Positions 32,551 to 44,267 of a stretch of 64,000 nt of DNA are shown here, piece by piece. Source of the stretch: Pholiota molesta (taxonomy: Eukaryota; Basidiomycota; Agaricomycetes; Agaricales; Strophariaceae); NCBI GenBank assembly GCA_014925825.1, contig JACGCK010000010.1, positions 62,001-126,000 of the forward strand, in the 5' to 3' direction. Numbering within the stretch: position 1 is the stretch's first letter; each line of letters opens with the position of its first letter. The notes beneath the pieces are model-generated. The model did not search any database. It saw nothing but the letters and a program-made list of their open reading frames with translations, and was not told the origin of the DNA. A program made the position numbers and the translations under genes.

Positions 32551-34358
32551 AAGCACCGGTAAGTTTAAGTGTTATCCTCCCTCCTCCGTCCAACCCATCT
32601 CTCCTGTCGTCAAATATGCTGTCTCTAATTTCCTCGTTTTTTCGCTAGTCGTCCCGACATTATGCCGTCGCAGTCACCGCTGTCAAGCTTGTTTGTATAG
32701 ACGAAAGCTGTGGGATGGGCATGGAAGCAAGCGCTATACAGTACATCTGCATGACCTGTCTTCCCACACCCCCAGGGCGCCGAGTCCGACGAGAACCACC
32801 CAACACACCCGATGCCCTCCCCCGCACTGGCCATGCATGCGTGTCCTTGTCGGGGCCGATCGCTTCACGCGATCCTTGGAGTGAACGTGTCTTTCGTGGC
32901 ATGGCCGCTAGGCTACGTTCTTCGCTCAGTTTGCAATAGCAATCGACCTCCCGCGCCCACGTTATGAGGCACGCGCTGTGCCTGAAAGGTACGCGTTGCG
33001 TGGCCAATATCTGTAATTGCTTGTATTTATCCGTTCACCCTGCAGTCGAGCAATTGCTGACGGCGTCGTTACATCTATCAAATCTGCGGCCGACGCTCGC
33101 GTCAATTTGCTGTTTTATCGACGACCTCTATCTTGCATCGTATTCACCTGCGGTACCGGGGATGCGAAAAAACGTACGGGTCTATGCATGGAGTAGTTCT
33201 GTGCACCGGTAAGCTTAGGCTTCGTCCTCCCACCTCCATGCACTCTATCTGTCCGTTCGAATATGTGATTGCTAATCTCATCTTTTCCATTTACTCAGGC
33301 AATTCCATACTTGCCGGCAGAGCGCCGTTTTTGCTTCAGGTCTTCGCCACGTCTGGTCGGCTGTGGATTGGGCGTGCTACTGCTACCGCTCCTGTATATC
33401 GTTCTGAGCGCCTCCCGTCTGTTTCCTGTCTGCGTCGTCCAGTTGATTTTCGGTGGATAGGCGCCCTTCAGTCGTGAATTAACGATCGGATGTTGATCGT
33501 ACGGGGCTGCAGAGGCCCGGCTTCGACGTTCGTACCATCCCCTAGTAAGAGAAGGGACATCTGAACTTTGAGTCGCCTTGAACATATCGAATGTGTGCTC
33601 GGCGAAAATGACTCATGACTTGGATTAAGGCTTGGCCCGTTATCTATCGCCCTTCCGTACATTCAACCGGGGGTCTGGCGGGTTGGAATTCCCTGGCCGC
33701 AAAACTATTGCCATCTCGCTCATACCCAGCTTTCGCTACATCCCTGCCTTGTCCCCGCCTGTTGAAGATGGACATCCACCGCCCCGTCTCTCGTTGGATA
33801 TCACTTGGAGCTCGGCGTCGACGGATGGATGACGTACGCGCTATAGGTTCGTCTTCGTCGCGTTTTGCTAGGCCAGATGCTCCCTCTACCTTTCGCTGCC
33901 GCCCCCATACCAACGTCAATCCTTCGACGTCTCCTTCGACGTCCTACAGCATTATGTATCTTGTCTCCGGTGTATAGATTAACATGTATGGCCGTATTCA
34001 CCGTCTTTCTCGCCGTCGATTAATCAACAATTTGTGAGGATACATTCTATGCCAAGTATTTGAGATGGTGTATTGGTGGGTGTGCGAGACGGTGTGACAA
34101 ATGAGGTGTGCATGTGCACAAGGGCTCAAGTGCATTTCTTTGAGCATAGGCTGGAATGCTTTGCTTGATCAAGCACCCAAGATGGAATAGATCGACCGTT
34201 CGTTTCATAGTAGTATTCGAGCGGTTCATTGACAAAATTTGATGAATATGATAAGAATTTCCAGGTCATAAAAATACAATTATCGATCTATATACCATAC
34301 AAGTCCTTGTATGTGCATATCACAACTGATGTTACGGGCTCGCGGAAAAGCCGACAAC
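32551..34358. repeat. Unassigned duplicated DNA and NLR5 3' flank
   Basis: 32460-32560, 33040-33215 and 39890-40045 share a layout: an AG acceptor, an exon-like stretch, and the donor 'caccggtaagNtta'. This suggests decayed copies of an unknown plus-strand exon. From about 34030 the sequence is a standard NLR 3' flank. No gene is supported. Confidence 0.35.
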
Positions 34359-36813
34359 CTAATTTAATTGCTTCAGATTCCAGAATTTGCTTGATAAGGG
34401 CAGCCGGGCTGCGAGGTCAGGAGATTCTTTCTCTACATATTGCTTGCCAGTGAAAGTGAATGAGGGCCAGTACTTTGCATACTCTGGAGCAAGTATGTCT
34501 ACGACATGGCGATATGCTTCACCCTGGTCACTGAAATCCTGTAATGGGACAGCATCAGTATGTGGAGTGTAAATCTGGCTTGTGGAGCATACCAGTCGTT
34601 TCAAGTGTTGAAGGATATTGGGGCAGATTGCGCGCGCACCACTGTCAAAAAAGTTTATGCTATAGAATGTGCAAGTGAAGTGCATGAATGCACTATGAAG
34701 TCGCGCCGATGATTTTGCCTTTCCAAGGAGATAATTGATTGCAAGCAAACGATTCTGCTCCCAGTCTATTGCAGTGTTCAAATCTTTGCCTGACCAGAGT
34801 GGATCCAATATTGGAGGACGCCTCTCGAGGAACCTGCATAATAGCTTCGTCCTGTATTCATCAAGGTCGATGTGATATTGTTCAGAACGGGATTGGTCAA
34901 CAAGGAAGTCAGGGAGGGATGCATGGAGGAATTTTAGCTCAGGAAAGCCACGGTCGGTGGGGGGCTCGCAAAGCATGACGGCCGTCAGATCAGCAAAAAG
35001 GACATCTAGCTCGCTGGGTGCAAGCACGAAGACTGTTTGAATACTCTTGATATACCTGCTTCCTCCGGGTAGCAGTGCATATGCAATAATATCCAGGACC
35101 TTGTCAAGTGCTTCAATCTGTGAAAAAATATGCTGATAAAGTGCATCCAGATGTGCGAATGGATTCTGGGAAGATGGATCGCGCAAACGGATACCGTGGA
35201 TGACTTCGAGTTGATGAGCCGGATTGGCGCGTGGGATGATAGGTAGTTGATTACGACGGATGCGAAGATGAATTGGCCGGATGACTTGTCTATGATCTGC
35301 TTGACAGATGAAGCCGGGGCCAGTCGATCGGGAGGTGGCGCTTGAGAAGATGAGTCTCCTTGATATCACGGAATTTGTCGACAAGATAGCGTCGGATGTC
35401 GTCTGAGGTTTGCTCGATATCAGAATGGTCAAGTGGGAGTGTCAGAACGAGATCCGAAACCTCATTGCGGGCGAATGCTGCCTCGATTTGGGGCTCACGA
35501 CGGCTAGCAACAAGAAATACAACGGGGGCTTTCCTGGAGCGAGAAACGGCAGCAAGTGATTGGATAAGGTCGATCTGATGAGCGCGCTCAGTACATTCAT
35601 CAAGGCCATCGATCAAAACAACGAAAAAGCCCTTGAAGTGTTTCCGTACTAGAAGAAGAGGTTGGATGATGAGATTTTCGACCTGAGATTTCAGTGATTG
35701 GGCGAAGATGAGGGGATTGTTCTCGATGATCCCGAATATCTCGTCCTGAACCTGTGGAATGAGCTGAATGAGCTGATAAACTAGTGTTGCGATGAAAGAA
35801 GCCGTTGAATTTCGTGTAGGATCAGTCCGGAAGAAGAAAAAGCTGGCAAGCGGGATTTTCGCCTTCTCGCAAAGCTCGGCAATAGACTGCATAATCGCGG
35901 ACTTCCCAGCACCAGCGGCGCCATGCATCCACATAATCCACACTTGACGGATGAGTAGATCCATCAGGATCCAGTCGTAGATCTGGTTCTGGATAACTAC
36001 GCGGGTGTCTGGGTGGCATCTCGGAGGATCGAGACGCTGGGCAGAGTTATGGAATGCGGAGGTCGCGACGTGCTTTTGTAAGAGCTTGAATCCTGCTGAA
36101 AATATCAAAGCTATGATGAGAACATGCCGTATTTCCTTCTTAAAGCTCACATACGTCTTATCCGTTCGCTCGGGTGTGGTTGTGGGTGTGAAATTCATTC
36201 ATTACAGTGACTGGGCCTCCCCCATACGAAATGCCGCTATTCTTTGTATCATGAAATGCTGGCGTTTCAGATGGGAATCGGCGTATTGGGGGCGGTCCCA
36301 ACGGGACGAGCTATTGCTTGTGTCTTAGTATGTGACATCACACGGTTTCTACAGCCTTCAGACTCACATCCTCATCGTTGCCGGCTGCATGGCGATTGTG
36401 TGTTGGCTATGAACCTCTGATTTTAGGCGACGGTAATTGAGTGCAATTCGTACTGGGGGACTCACCATTGCACTATTGTCTCTGCCCCCGGACGCTTCGA
36501 ATCTGGCGCATCAGCCAACGAACCTCGTCTCTATTCGCAATACTCACCTCATCGCCGGCTGCCTGGGTACCTCTCCTGTTTCCCTCTCCATGAGAATTCG
36601 GCCTGGTCTCAAGAACTCCACTCCCTGGACGCGGACCAGGCGCAATCAGCACTTCAGACTGTCGTACTTCTGCATCAGTACAAGCCATCGCCTGATTTTC
36701 TTCTGATAAATGGGACTCACGCCAACGTTGTTCTCTGGCGGATGTCCTGCACGAGGGGACTCTTTTCCGAATATTCTCTTGAATTTGTTGAGAAATTTTG
36801 TATGGCGGTCCAT
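34359..36813 (-). pseudogene. NLR5: NACHT STAND pseudogene, sister of NLR3
   Basis: Exon layout follows NLR3 (36721-36813, 36548-36658, ~36477-36505, then the PSERIRR exon, NACHT exon to 34593, last exon 34359-34538). At least four one-base losses break it, all in G runs: near 36484 (third exon 29 nt instead of 30), near 36172 (before the PSERIRR motif), near 35315 ('gccggggcc') and near 35233 ('gcgtgggatg'). The NACHT core with GAAGAGKSA and IDGLDEC lies between the second and third losses. The end of the last exon also differs (LPLSSKFWNLK). The TATA box is altered to AATAAAC (36885-36891). The concentration in G runs could in part be sequencing error, but the other changes argue for real decay. 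Confidence 0.8.
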
Positions 36814-36884
36814 TGGATTTAGGCTACTTATGTGTAGTAATGTCGTGTAAGACGTCTTGGGAGATAGTGGAAGAAGTAATTTAA

Positions 36885-36891
36885 GTTTATT
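36885..36891 (-). promoter_or_regulatory. Degenerated TATA position of NLR5
   Basis: At the position that holds TATAAAC in NLR3, 6 and 8 (72 bases upstream of the start) this pseudogene has AATAAAC. The change fits loss of promoter function. Confidence 0.45.
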
Positions 36892-36982
36892 CCAGGACTC
36901 CTCACGTCGGCGCCGCGAGGCCTCCCAAAGTTCCAATTACAAGAGCCACGAGGCTGTTCCATGACATATGTCATCTGAATGA

Positions 36983-37027
36983 CATGTATTCACACCTGGG
37001 AAGGTGTGCTTTATTATTGAATACATG
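36983..37027. promoter_or_regulatory. Conserved palindrome upstream of NLR5
   Basis: Arms CATGTATTCA/TGAATACATG with inner stem CACACC/GGTGTG. This is the same element as at 25135-25180 and 44225-44267. Confidence 0.5.
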
Positions 37028-37339
37028 TTGACCAAATACGCTTCTATCTGCGGTTCATCGATAATTCGACTCAACGAATGCTATGTACTCGAGTACAGCC
37101 AGTACAGGATTTGAATAAGATGCGATCAGGTCACCACACCACGGGGAAGAGACGCGAAGCTCAGATGGTGTGCAACAGTCGCACTATAAATATATATCGC
37201 AGACGGTGCACTTGCACAACGCTTGGGCCAGGGTGAGAGTATCTTATAATTGACGGACGCATGCGTCTGTCTATCGCACCCACTACAGGAACGCTGTGAA
37301 TCTACGTGCGCGCCCGAGTGCCCGTCACTCGACCACCCG
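37028..37339. repeat. Module DNA between NLR5 promoter and secreted-protein gene
   Basis: Matches 25190-25500, including the plus-strand TATA-like run 'ctataaatatatatcgc' at 37184. No gene is seen. Confidence 0.45.
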
Positions 37340-37892
37340 TCACTCGACCACCGCGACCGAACTCACGAAGCTCTGCGGAGTCTGCGCAATATTGAAGGTC
37401 CCCCTTCGAGACTGAAGCTCGTGCCCCGCGTGAAGATGCAGTCGTGTCCGCTATCACGAGGTAAGGTCAGTGGACCCAACCAGAGATAATGGAGGTGCAA
37501 ATAACCCACGGTGAATCCTGGCGGTGCCAGCACCGAGACTAGCCCTCCGTCTGCCAGGAAGGCGTGCGCGGAGAAGTCAATGCAGAGGCCGAGCGTGGCC
37601 GGAGTAATGGATTCGCTGAAGCAGTTTCCTGTGAGGTTGCGCCCGTCGCAGAGGGCGAACGCGGCGATGCCGGGCACGTCGCGCGGGCGGGCCTAGCGTA
37701 TGAAGCATCAGTCAGGTGCGTGACACCAGATACGAAATCGTGGGTATATAGGGTGGACGAGGGAAGAGGGTCGCTCACGAATGGTATGTCTGCCATGGGA
37801 GTCGGTAACGGGGCGGGCGTTGCCATTGCTGTGGTACAAGCGAGAAGTGCTGTGATGGAGAGGATCCTAGAGGTGCGCATGCTGCGACGCAT
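37340..37892 (-). CDS. Small predicted secreted protein
   Basis: Three exons (37779-37892, 37510-37692, 37340-37450) separated by phase-0 introns of 86 and 59 nt, with GTGAGC/CTAG and GTGGGT/ATAG ends and CTGAC branch points, encode 135 residues. The N-terminus has a basic start and a hydrophobic run (ILSITALLACTTAMA), a likely signal peptide cut near residues 23-27. The mature part has three cysteines (ALCDGRN, LTGNC, LGLCIDF) in a pattern reminiscent of small agaricomycete secreted proteins; I cannot name the family. The end TFNIAQTPQSFVSS is shared with the broken copy at 25.5 kb. A short direct repeat 'cactcgaccacc' overlaps the stop codon. It lies about 500 bases upstream of the NLR5 pseudogene start, on the same strand. 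No function is known. Confidence 0.6.
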
Positions 37893-38159
37893 GCTGAGGA
37901 TGTATTGCGAGATGGGCGGGTTGAACTTTTAAGGTTTTCGTAAACGTAGCCCCTGTCTGGAGCATCAAACTTTGCATAGAACACGCACAAAATACACTGA
38001 TATTCTGACTAGAAAACGGCAGACGTAGAAAATCAGGGGCACACTGATGTTCTTTCAGTAATTATACTTGACATCGAGACGCGAGTGGGAGACGTACATA
38101 CTCGTCAAGCCTATATTTTGTTCCTAACTGTAGAGAAACATACACTAGTATTTCTGCGG
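37893..38159. other. Short unassigned interval
   Basis: Probably the promoter side of the secreted-protein gene. No clear element is seen. Confidence 0.3.
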
Positions 38160-38900
38160 ATCGGCGGGAGGGCGGCGAGGCGCGCGCCGAGCTTCGTGGC
38201 CATGCTTGACCATGCTTCTCCGCCTCGTTGGCGCCACGCAGCTCTTCGACTCGACCGCGGCCATCTCCAGCTTGGTCTCTTCCCGCTCTCCATCGCGCCT
38301 TCCAGCACACACCCACGCGAGATGCGCCGACGCTGTTACGCATGCCAGAGCGTTGGGCTTGCAGATCTGCCGAGGGAGATGCGGCGCGCGGCGCTGAAGC
38401 GGTGGTGGAGGGATGAGCGGCGGGTGGGTGGCGGGGCGGAGCCTGCAGCGGGCGCGTCACTTGACAGCGGTGATGGGGGCGATCCCGGATTCCCAATGAT
38501 GGGGGGAAGCGCGTCCCCACGTCCCCAGCGCACCGGGGGGAGCGAAGGTGGGCCGCGTGTTCGAGTTGCGTAAGCCGAGGTCCTGTAGGAGTCCCCGCCA
38601 CTGGACGGAAAGATGGATCTTGGACGCGTTCTGGCGCCCAGCGCGGGTGGGAGTGGTGTGCCAGCGCGCGCGAAGGGGATGCAATGCCGTGAGGGGGGCT
38701 CTGGCCAGAGCGCGCGGCATGGCTGGGTATTGGGCGCGCGGGTGGATGTGGAGCTGGTGGTACGGGTGGAGTGAGTGCTGTTGATGGGCCACTGCTTGGT
38801 GTCGCTCTGCGTGCGCAGCGCACGCGACGTGCGCGAAGAGAAGACGCATGCACGAGCGCGCAGCGGAAGAGTCGTCGCTGACAACGGCAATGTGAGTTCC
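38160..38900. repeat. GC-rich block, inverted copy of 26810-27620
   Basis: The reverse complement matches 26810-27620 and 45540-46170 ('gcttgcagatctgcc' against 'ttgctgatctgcaagcc'; 'gcgtcacttgacagcg' against 'gctgtcaagtgacgcg'). Open frames of up to 263 codons on the minus strand come from the base composition. Confidence 0.6.
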
Positions 38901-41297
38901 TACGAAAAACAAGTCAGGGAGATTGTAGCATGGGAGGAGAGATGGAATGCCGCATACGGTTCAGTCACTGCGCCGTTGATACACGTTCCGTGGCTGTTTG
39001 CACGTCCTTGCCTTGATGGACGTCTGTGGCAATATATCAGCAACAGCACCAGCTTAATGGGCGTGCAAGTGACGCACCTTTTCGCCTCCTTCGTAGACTT
39101 CTGCAGCTGCCTCCTGAACACCCTGGAATCAAAGAGGCCGTTCTGCCCACCTGGGGCGATTTGCGACGGGTCTGTCGCCTGATCTTCGGACGCGCTAAGG
39201 TGAGCGTGATGTGATTTGGCGTCCATGTGTCGCGCAGCGGAGGTGGAAGGTGGAGGAAAGGGCGTTATACACACGACCGGAGTGGGAAGGTCGGTGCGAG
39301 GCAACTTGGTGCGAGTATGTATGGGACGTGCGCGTGATGTATTCAAGCGGAGTTTGAATGCATCGCTCCTGCGCTTTTCACTGCCTGGCATCGTTGCCTT
39401 GTTCCCAGCATGTTTTCGACGTTCCTTGCTTCAGCGCGTACCACGAAACAACTAGCAGTCCTCTGAATGCGGCAGCGACACTGACATCCGCCTGTTGCGC
39501 ACCTTTACCCCGACGACTGTTCTCCGGCGGCCTTCACACTAATAACAAGTCCAACACACTCGGCAGGACCAAGGTCGCTCGATCTGGTCCACAACTTATA
39601 CCTCGACGACTGCCCACTGGCATTCTTCACACACCGTCCAACACACACGGCCATGACCGAAATCGGGACCGAAATCGCTCGGTCCCGTCCGCCAAGCTCT
39701 TGGCTGTATGTGCCTTCCGCTGCGTCTCTACCTTGTTCCTCGCTCACTTACAGTGGCAATCTGCCGACAGAGTCGACGCTCGCCTCAGGCCCCATGGCTT
39801 CTCTTTCACACAGTAAGACCCTCGGTGTGCGTAGCAAAGTACGTGCGTCTTGGCCTGTATCTCGAACCCTCCATATTCATCCATTCATCCTACAGTCGTG
39901 CGCACGCTGATCGCGTCGTTGCACTTACTACGTCTACCTGTGCATAGCTCCGGTGTCCCGTCACTTCCGACTCCACTACGTACTCACCTGATATACCGTT
40001 GCTGCGAATCGACGTTTGGCTCTACGCCTGACTGACGTATGGACCGGTAAGTCTAATTTTGACCACCCACCTTCGCCCAACCGATCCCTACTTCTGTCCA
40101 ATACGCGGTGGCTAACCTCATCATTACCATGTACTCATTCCTCGTTGGTTTGGACCGTTTACATATCTACGGTTCTTCTGTGGTCCTCCCGACTTTACGA
40201 CTCCCTCATTGGCTTCTCATAACATCGTCGTCTGGTGCTGTTATCTTCGTACGTTACGCCCCTCCTTCACAGTTAGTTCCTCTGCTCACTTGTGCTGGAA
40301 GCAATCCACGATTGACCACGCCTTTCCTAGCATCAGCTGGAGTCTATCCTTGATTCCCTCTCCGATATTAGCTCGGACACATTCCCTGGCCAAGACTGTC
40401 TCTCTATAGAGCGTAGGTATGTACCCGCAACGACCGTGCTAATGACCCGCTTCCCCAATTTCGCAGTTCTAAATGTTCCTTTCCGCGTCTGTTTCCTCCC
40501 TTCTGTCAATTCCCTCCGCTCTATCTCAGAGAGTGATTGTGGGTGGTGTTTCATCAAGGACGTCTGCATGATCCCGCGTCTCGGGCTTCGGCATCCTTCA
40601 CCATCGTATCCTCTGGTCGCTGGCACCCACGCCGTCTTCTGTCGCTCACTTTCGTACATTCTGGTCTCGCGCACTTTCACAGTTTCACTGTTGCCTTTGG
40701 CCCTGATCTCTGCGAACTGGCTTCAGCTATCCTCCATCGAACCTTGGAGCTCAGCTTCTGTGAAGGTTCGGTTTGAAGACATATATGGTAGGGCGCGCCT
40801 CTGTTTATTCTTTAGCGACGGTGCGCTGGACTTCTTCCTGTTGAAGCCATCGACATATCTTTCTGCGAACCCGAATCGTTCGTATATAGTTTTGCTCACT
40901 ACGCATCATCCAATACATGTAAATATCATTAGCTATGCGTTCTTGTATTATCTATTTCTCATTTTATGAAATGCTGAACGTGTCAGTCGAAAATGTGCCC
41001 GAGGAACCTCAGAGCTAGATATATACGATCATTAATTAACCTTACGGCATGTTCGCTATGAGTGATCGTTCGTTGTGAACAAAATAAACAAATTATTATT
41101 CATTTCATACTATTCGCGCAGGCTATTGACAAAAGTCAATGAATATAATAACAATTCAGGTGACGAAAAGCTTTTGATCTATAAATGAATTCCCAGGGGA
41201 TGAAAAATTAATTTTCGATCTATATACATACAAATCCTTGCGCCTGTGGCCCTGCGCCCTTCAACTGTTGTTCCGGGCTTGCGGGAAAGCCAACACC
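38901..41297. repeat. Mixed duplicated DNA and NLR6 3' flank
   Basis: 39190-39460 resembles 26150-26330 and 44830-45080 ('gcgcgtgatgtattNNNgcggagtttgaatgc'). 39890-40045 is an exon-like stretch also seen at 33040-33215. 40550-40960 is the module also at 14740-15110. 40980-41297 is the NLR6 3' flank. No complete gene is seen. Confidence 0.45.
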
Positions 41298-44058
41298 CTA
41301 AGTAACTTGCTCCAGAATTTGGGTGATATGGGCCCCGAGGTCTTCCGATTCATCTTCTACATACCGCTTGATATCTGGAGAAAGCAAGGACCAGTACTTT
41401 GCATACTCTGCAGCCAATATGTCTATGACATGGCAATATGTTTTGCCCTGGTCACTGAAATCCTGTGATAGCATAGCATCAGTATGTGGAGTACAAATAT
41501 GGCTTGCAGTGCGTACCAGCCGTTTCAAGTGGCGAAGGATATCAGGGCCAATGCCATAATTGAAGGGAACATCAAAAAAGGTTTTGCTATGGAGTGCGCA
41601 ATTGAAGTTCATAAAAGCAAAACAAAGTCGCTGTGATGATTTTTTTTTTTTAAGAAGCAGTACCAATGCCTTCAAACATTGCTCTTCCTGGCTTATTGCA
41701 GCCCTCACATCATTGTCTGACAAGAGTGGATCCAATATTGGAGGATGCCTCTCGAGGAACCTGCACAGTAGGTTCGTTCTGTATTCATCGAGGTTAATGT
41801 GATATTGTTGAGAACGGCTTTTGTCGATGAGGAAATCAGGGAGTGATGCATGGGGGAATTTTAGAGTGGGAGGCTCGCATAGGATGACGGCTATCACATC
41901 AGCAAAAAGAACATATAGCTCGCCGGGCTCAAGCAAAAAGACTGTTTGGATGTTGTCGGGATAGCGCATTCCCTGGCCCATCATTGCATATGCAATAATA
42001 TGGAGGACCTGGTCAAGTGCTTCGACCTGGGAGAAGATATGTTCATAGAGTGCATCCAGATGCGCGAATGGATTCTGGGAAGCTGGATCTCGTAAACGGA
42101 TACCGCGGATGACTTCGAGTTGATGAGCTGGATTGACGCGTGGGGACGATAGATAGTTGATCACGACAGATGCGAAGATAAATTGACCGGAAGACTTGGT
42201 TACAATCTCCTCGACAGATGAAGCCGGGGGCCAGTCGATCTGGAGGTAGCGTTTGAACAAATGAGCCTCCTTGATATCACGGAATTTGTCGACAAGGAAG
42301 CGTCGGATGTCGTCTGAGGTTTGTTCAATATCAGAATTATCGAGTGGCAGTGTCAGAACGAGAGCGGAAACGTCCTTGCGGACGAATGCTGCCTCGATTT
42401 GGGGCTCACGACGGCTAGCGACCAGAAACAAAACAGGGATCGTCCTGGAGTGAGAGACAGAGCCAAGTAATTGGATAAGATCGACCTGATGAGCGCGCTC
42501 TATACATTCATCAAGGCCATCTATTAAAATGACAAAACAGCCCTTCAAGTGTTTCCGTACCCGAAGAAGAGGTTGGATGATGAGTTTTTCAACCTGAGAT
42601 TTCAGTGATTGACCAAAGATAAGCGGATTGCTTTCGATAATCCCCAATATTTCATCCTGAACCTGTGGAATGAGCTGAATGAGCTGATAAACGAGTGTCG
42701 CGATGAAAGAAGCAGTTGAATTTCGTGTAGGGTCGGTCCGGAAGAAAAAAAAGCTGGCGAGCGGGATCTGGGCCTTCTCACAAAGCTCCGCGATAGACTG
42801 CATGATCGCAGATTTCCCTCCACCTGCAGCCCCGTGAACCCACATAATCCACGCTTGACGGATGAGGAGATCCATAAGGATCCAGTCGTAGATCTCGTTC
42901 TGGATAGCTACGCGAGTGTCTGGGTGGCATCTCGGAGGATCGACACGCTGGGCAGAGTTATGGAATGCAGAGGTCGCGACGCGCTTTTGTAGAAGCTTGA
43001 GGCCTGCTGAAAATATCAAAGCAGCAAGCCATGATGAGAAAATGCCCTCTTTCGTTATAGAAGGTCACATACGTCTTATCCGTTCGCTCGGATTGTGCTG
43101 GTGAATACCACCGCTGAACGAAGTATTGTTGACGTTGACTGAGCCGCTCCCCATGGAAATGCCACTATGATTTATGTTCTCAAATCTCACGGGTTCGGAT
43201 GGAGAATGGCCCATTGGTGGCCATCCCGACGGGACATGCAGCTCTCCCTATTATTTCTGCATTTAGTAAATGGCATAGTTCCCCCGACATTTGGACTTAC
43301 GTCTTGATTGTTACCGGCTGCTGCACGATGATTAAGATGGTTGGAGGAGCTTGGCTGCGTCGTTCGCGTGTGAGGTTGGATCGTTCTCTTGCGCACTTGG
43401 GACTCACATCAATAACCCGAATTTCGGTGACTCTGTCGCTACTGTCGACATTTCCGACGTCTGGCCAATCACTTGGTTCTTGCCTATTTGTAAGTTGATG
43501 CTGCAGGGATTTCAGAGTCAGTCGTACCAACTCTCGAGTCTTATAAGCGTGGCTCGCTCACTTCGGATTCCAGCGCTCCCAACATATCGTTCGGTACGGT
43601 GTGCTCTGTTTCGCCAATGACACGCTCTCGATCAGAGCGTACAGGTGCTGGCTATAAAATTTTGATTTAGCTAATGGTAATTGTGCGCAATGCGGACTCA
43701 CCCTTGCGCCTTTGTCTCTGCCCTCCTGACGCTTGAATTCAAATCTGGCGCATCAGCCCATGAACCTTGTCTCTATTCGCACTACTCACCTGATCACCAG
43801 CTACGTCAGTATCTCTTCTGTTTCCCTCACCAGGAGAATCCGACCTGCTGTCAGGAGTACCGTCCCCTGGACGCGGACCAGGCGCAATCAGCACATCGGG
43901 CTGTCGTACTTTGGCATCAGTACGGGATTTATTTGCGTGATACCCTTTCGATAAATGGGACTCACGAGAACATTGTTCTCTGGCGGATGTCCTGCATAAG
44001 GGGACTCCCTTCCGAATATTGTCATAATTTTGTCGAGAAATGTCGTACGGCGGCCCAT
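41298..44058 (-). CDS. NLR6: intact nine-exon NACHT-family STAND NTPase
   Basis: Exons 43966-44058, 43790-43900, 43702-43731, 43562-43651, 43408-43500, 43301-43354, 43073-43247, 41517-43006 and 41298-41462 join into 766 residues with no internal stop. All introns except the phase-1 intron before the NACHT exon are phase 0. The start gives MGRRTTFLDKIMTIFGR. Residues ~150-215 include EIRVID, AAAGNNQD and HNPSERIRR. Walker A (GAAGGGKSA) is near 274-281 and Walker B (LIDGLDEC) near 376-383, then ASRREPQIEAAF, a winged-helix-like region and FPHASLPDFLIDKSRS. The end is ITQILEQVT. The 54-nt last intron (41463-41516) could be retained in frame. NLR1 has the same nine-exon layout, so this is probably the ancestral form of the subfamily. 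Confidence 0.85.
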
Positions 44059-44128
44059 TGAATTTAGGCTATACATATGTAGTATGTCGTGTACGACGAT
44101 GTGCGAGATAGTGGAAGAAATGATTTGT

Positions 44129-44135
44129 GTTTATA
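44129..44135 (-). promoter_or_regulatory. TATA box of NLR6
   Basis: TATAAAC on the minus strand, 71 bases upstream of the start codon, as in NLR3. Confidence 0.65.
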
Positions 44136-44224
44136 CTTCTCAAGACTCCTCACGTCGAAGGCTGCCCCAAAGTTCCGATTACAATGGCCACGAGGCTGTT
44201 CGAAAGCATATGTCATCTGAACGA

Positions 44225-44267
44225 CATGTATTCACACCTGCGAAGGTGTGCTTTATTAGAATACATG
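44225..44267. promoter_or_regulatory. Conserved palindrome upstream of NLR6
   Basis: Arms CATGTATTC/GAATACATG and inner stem CACACC/GGTGTG, about 90 bases upstream of the TATA box. The loop side is three bases shorter than in NLR3, but both stems are kept. Confidence 0.5.
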
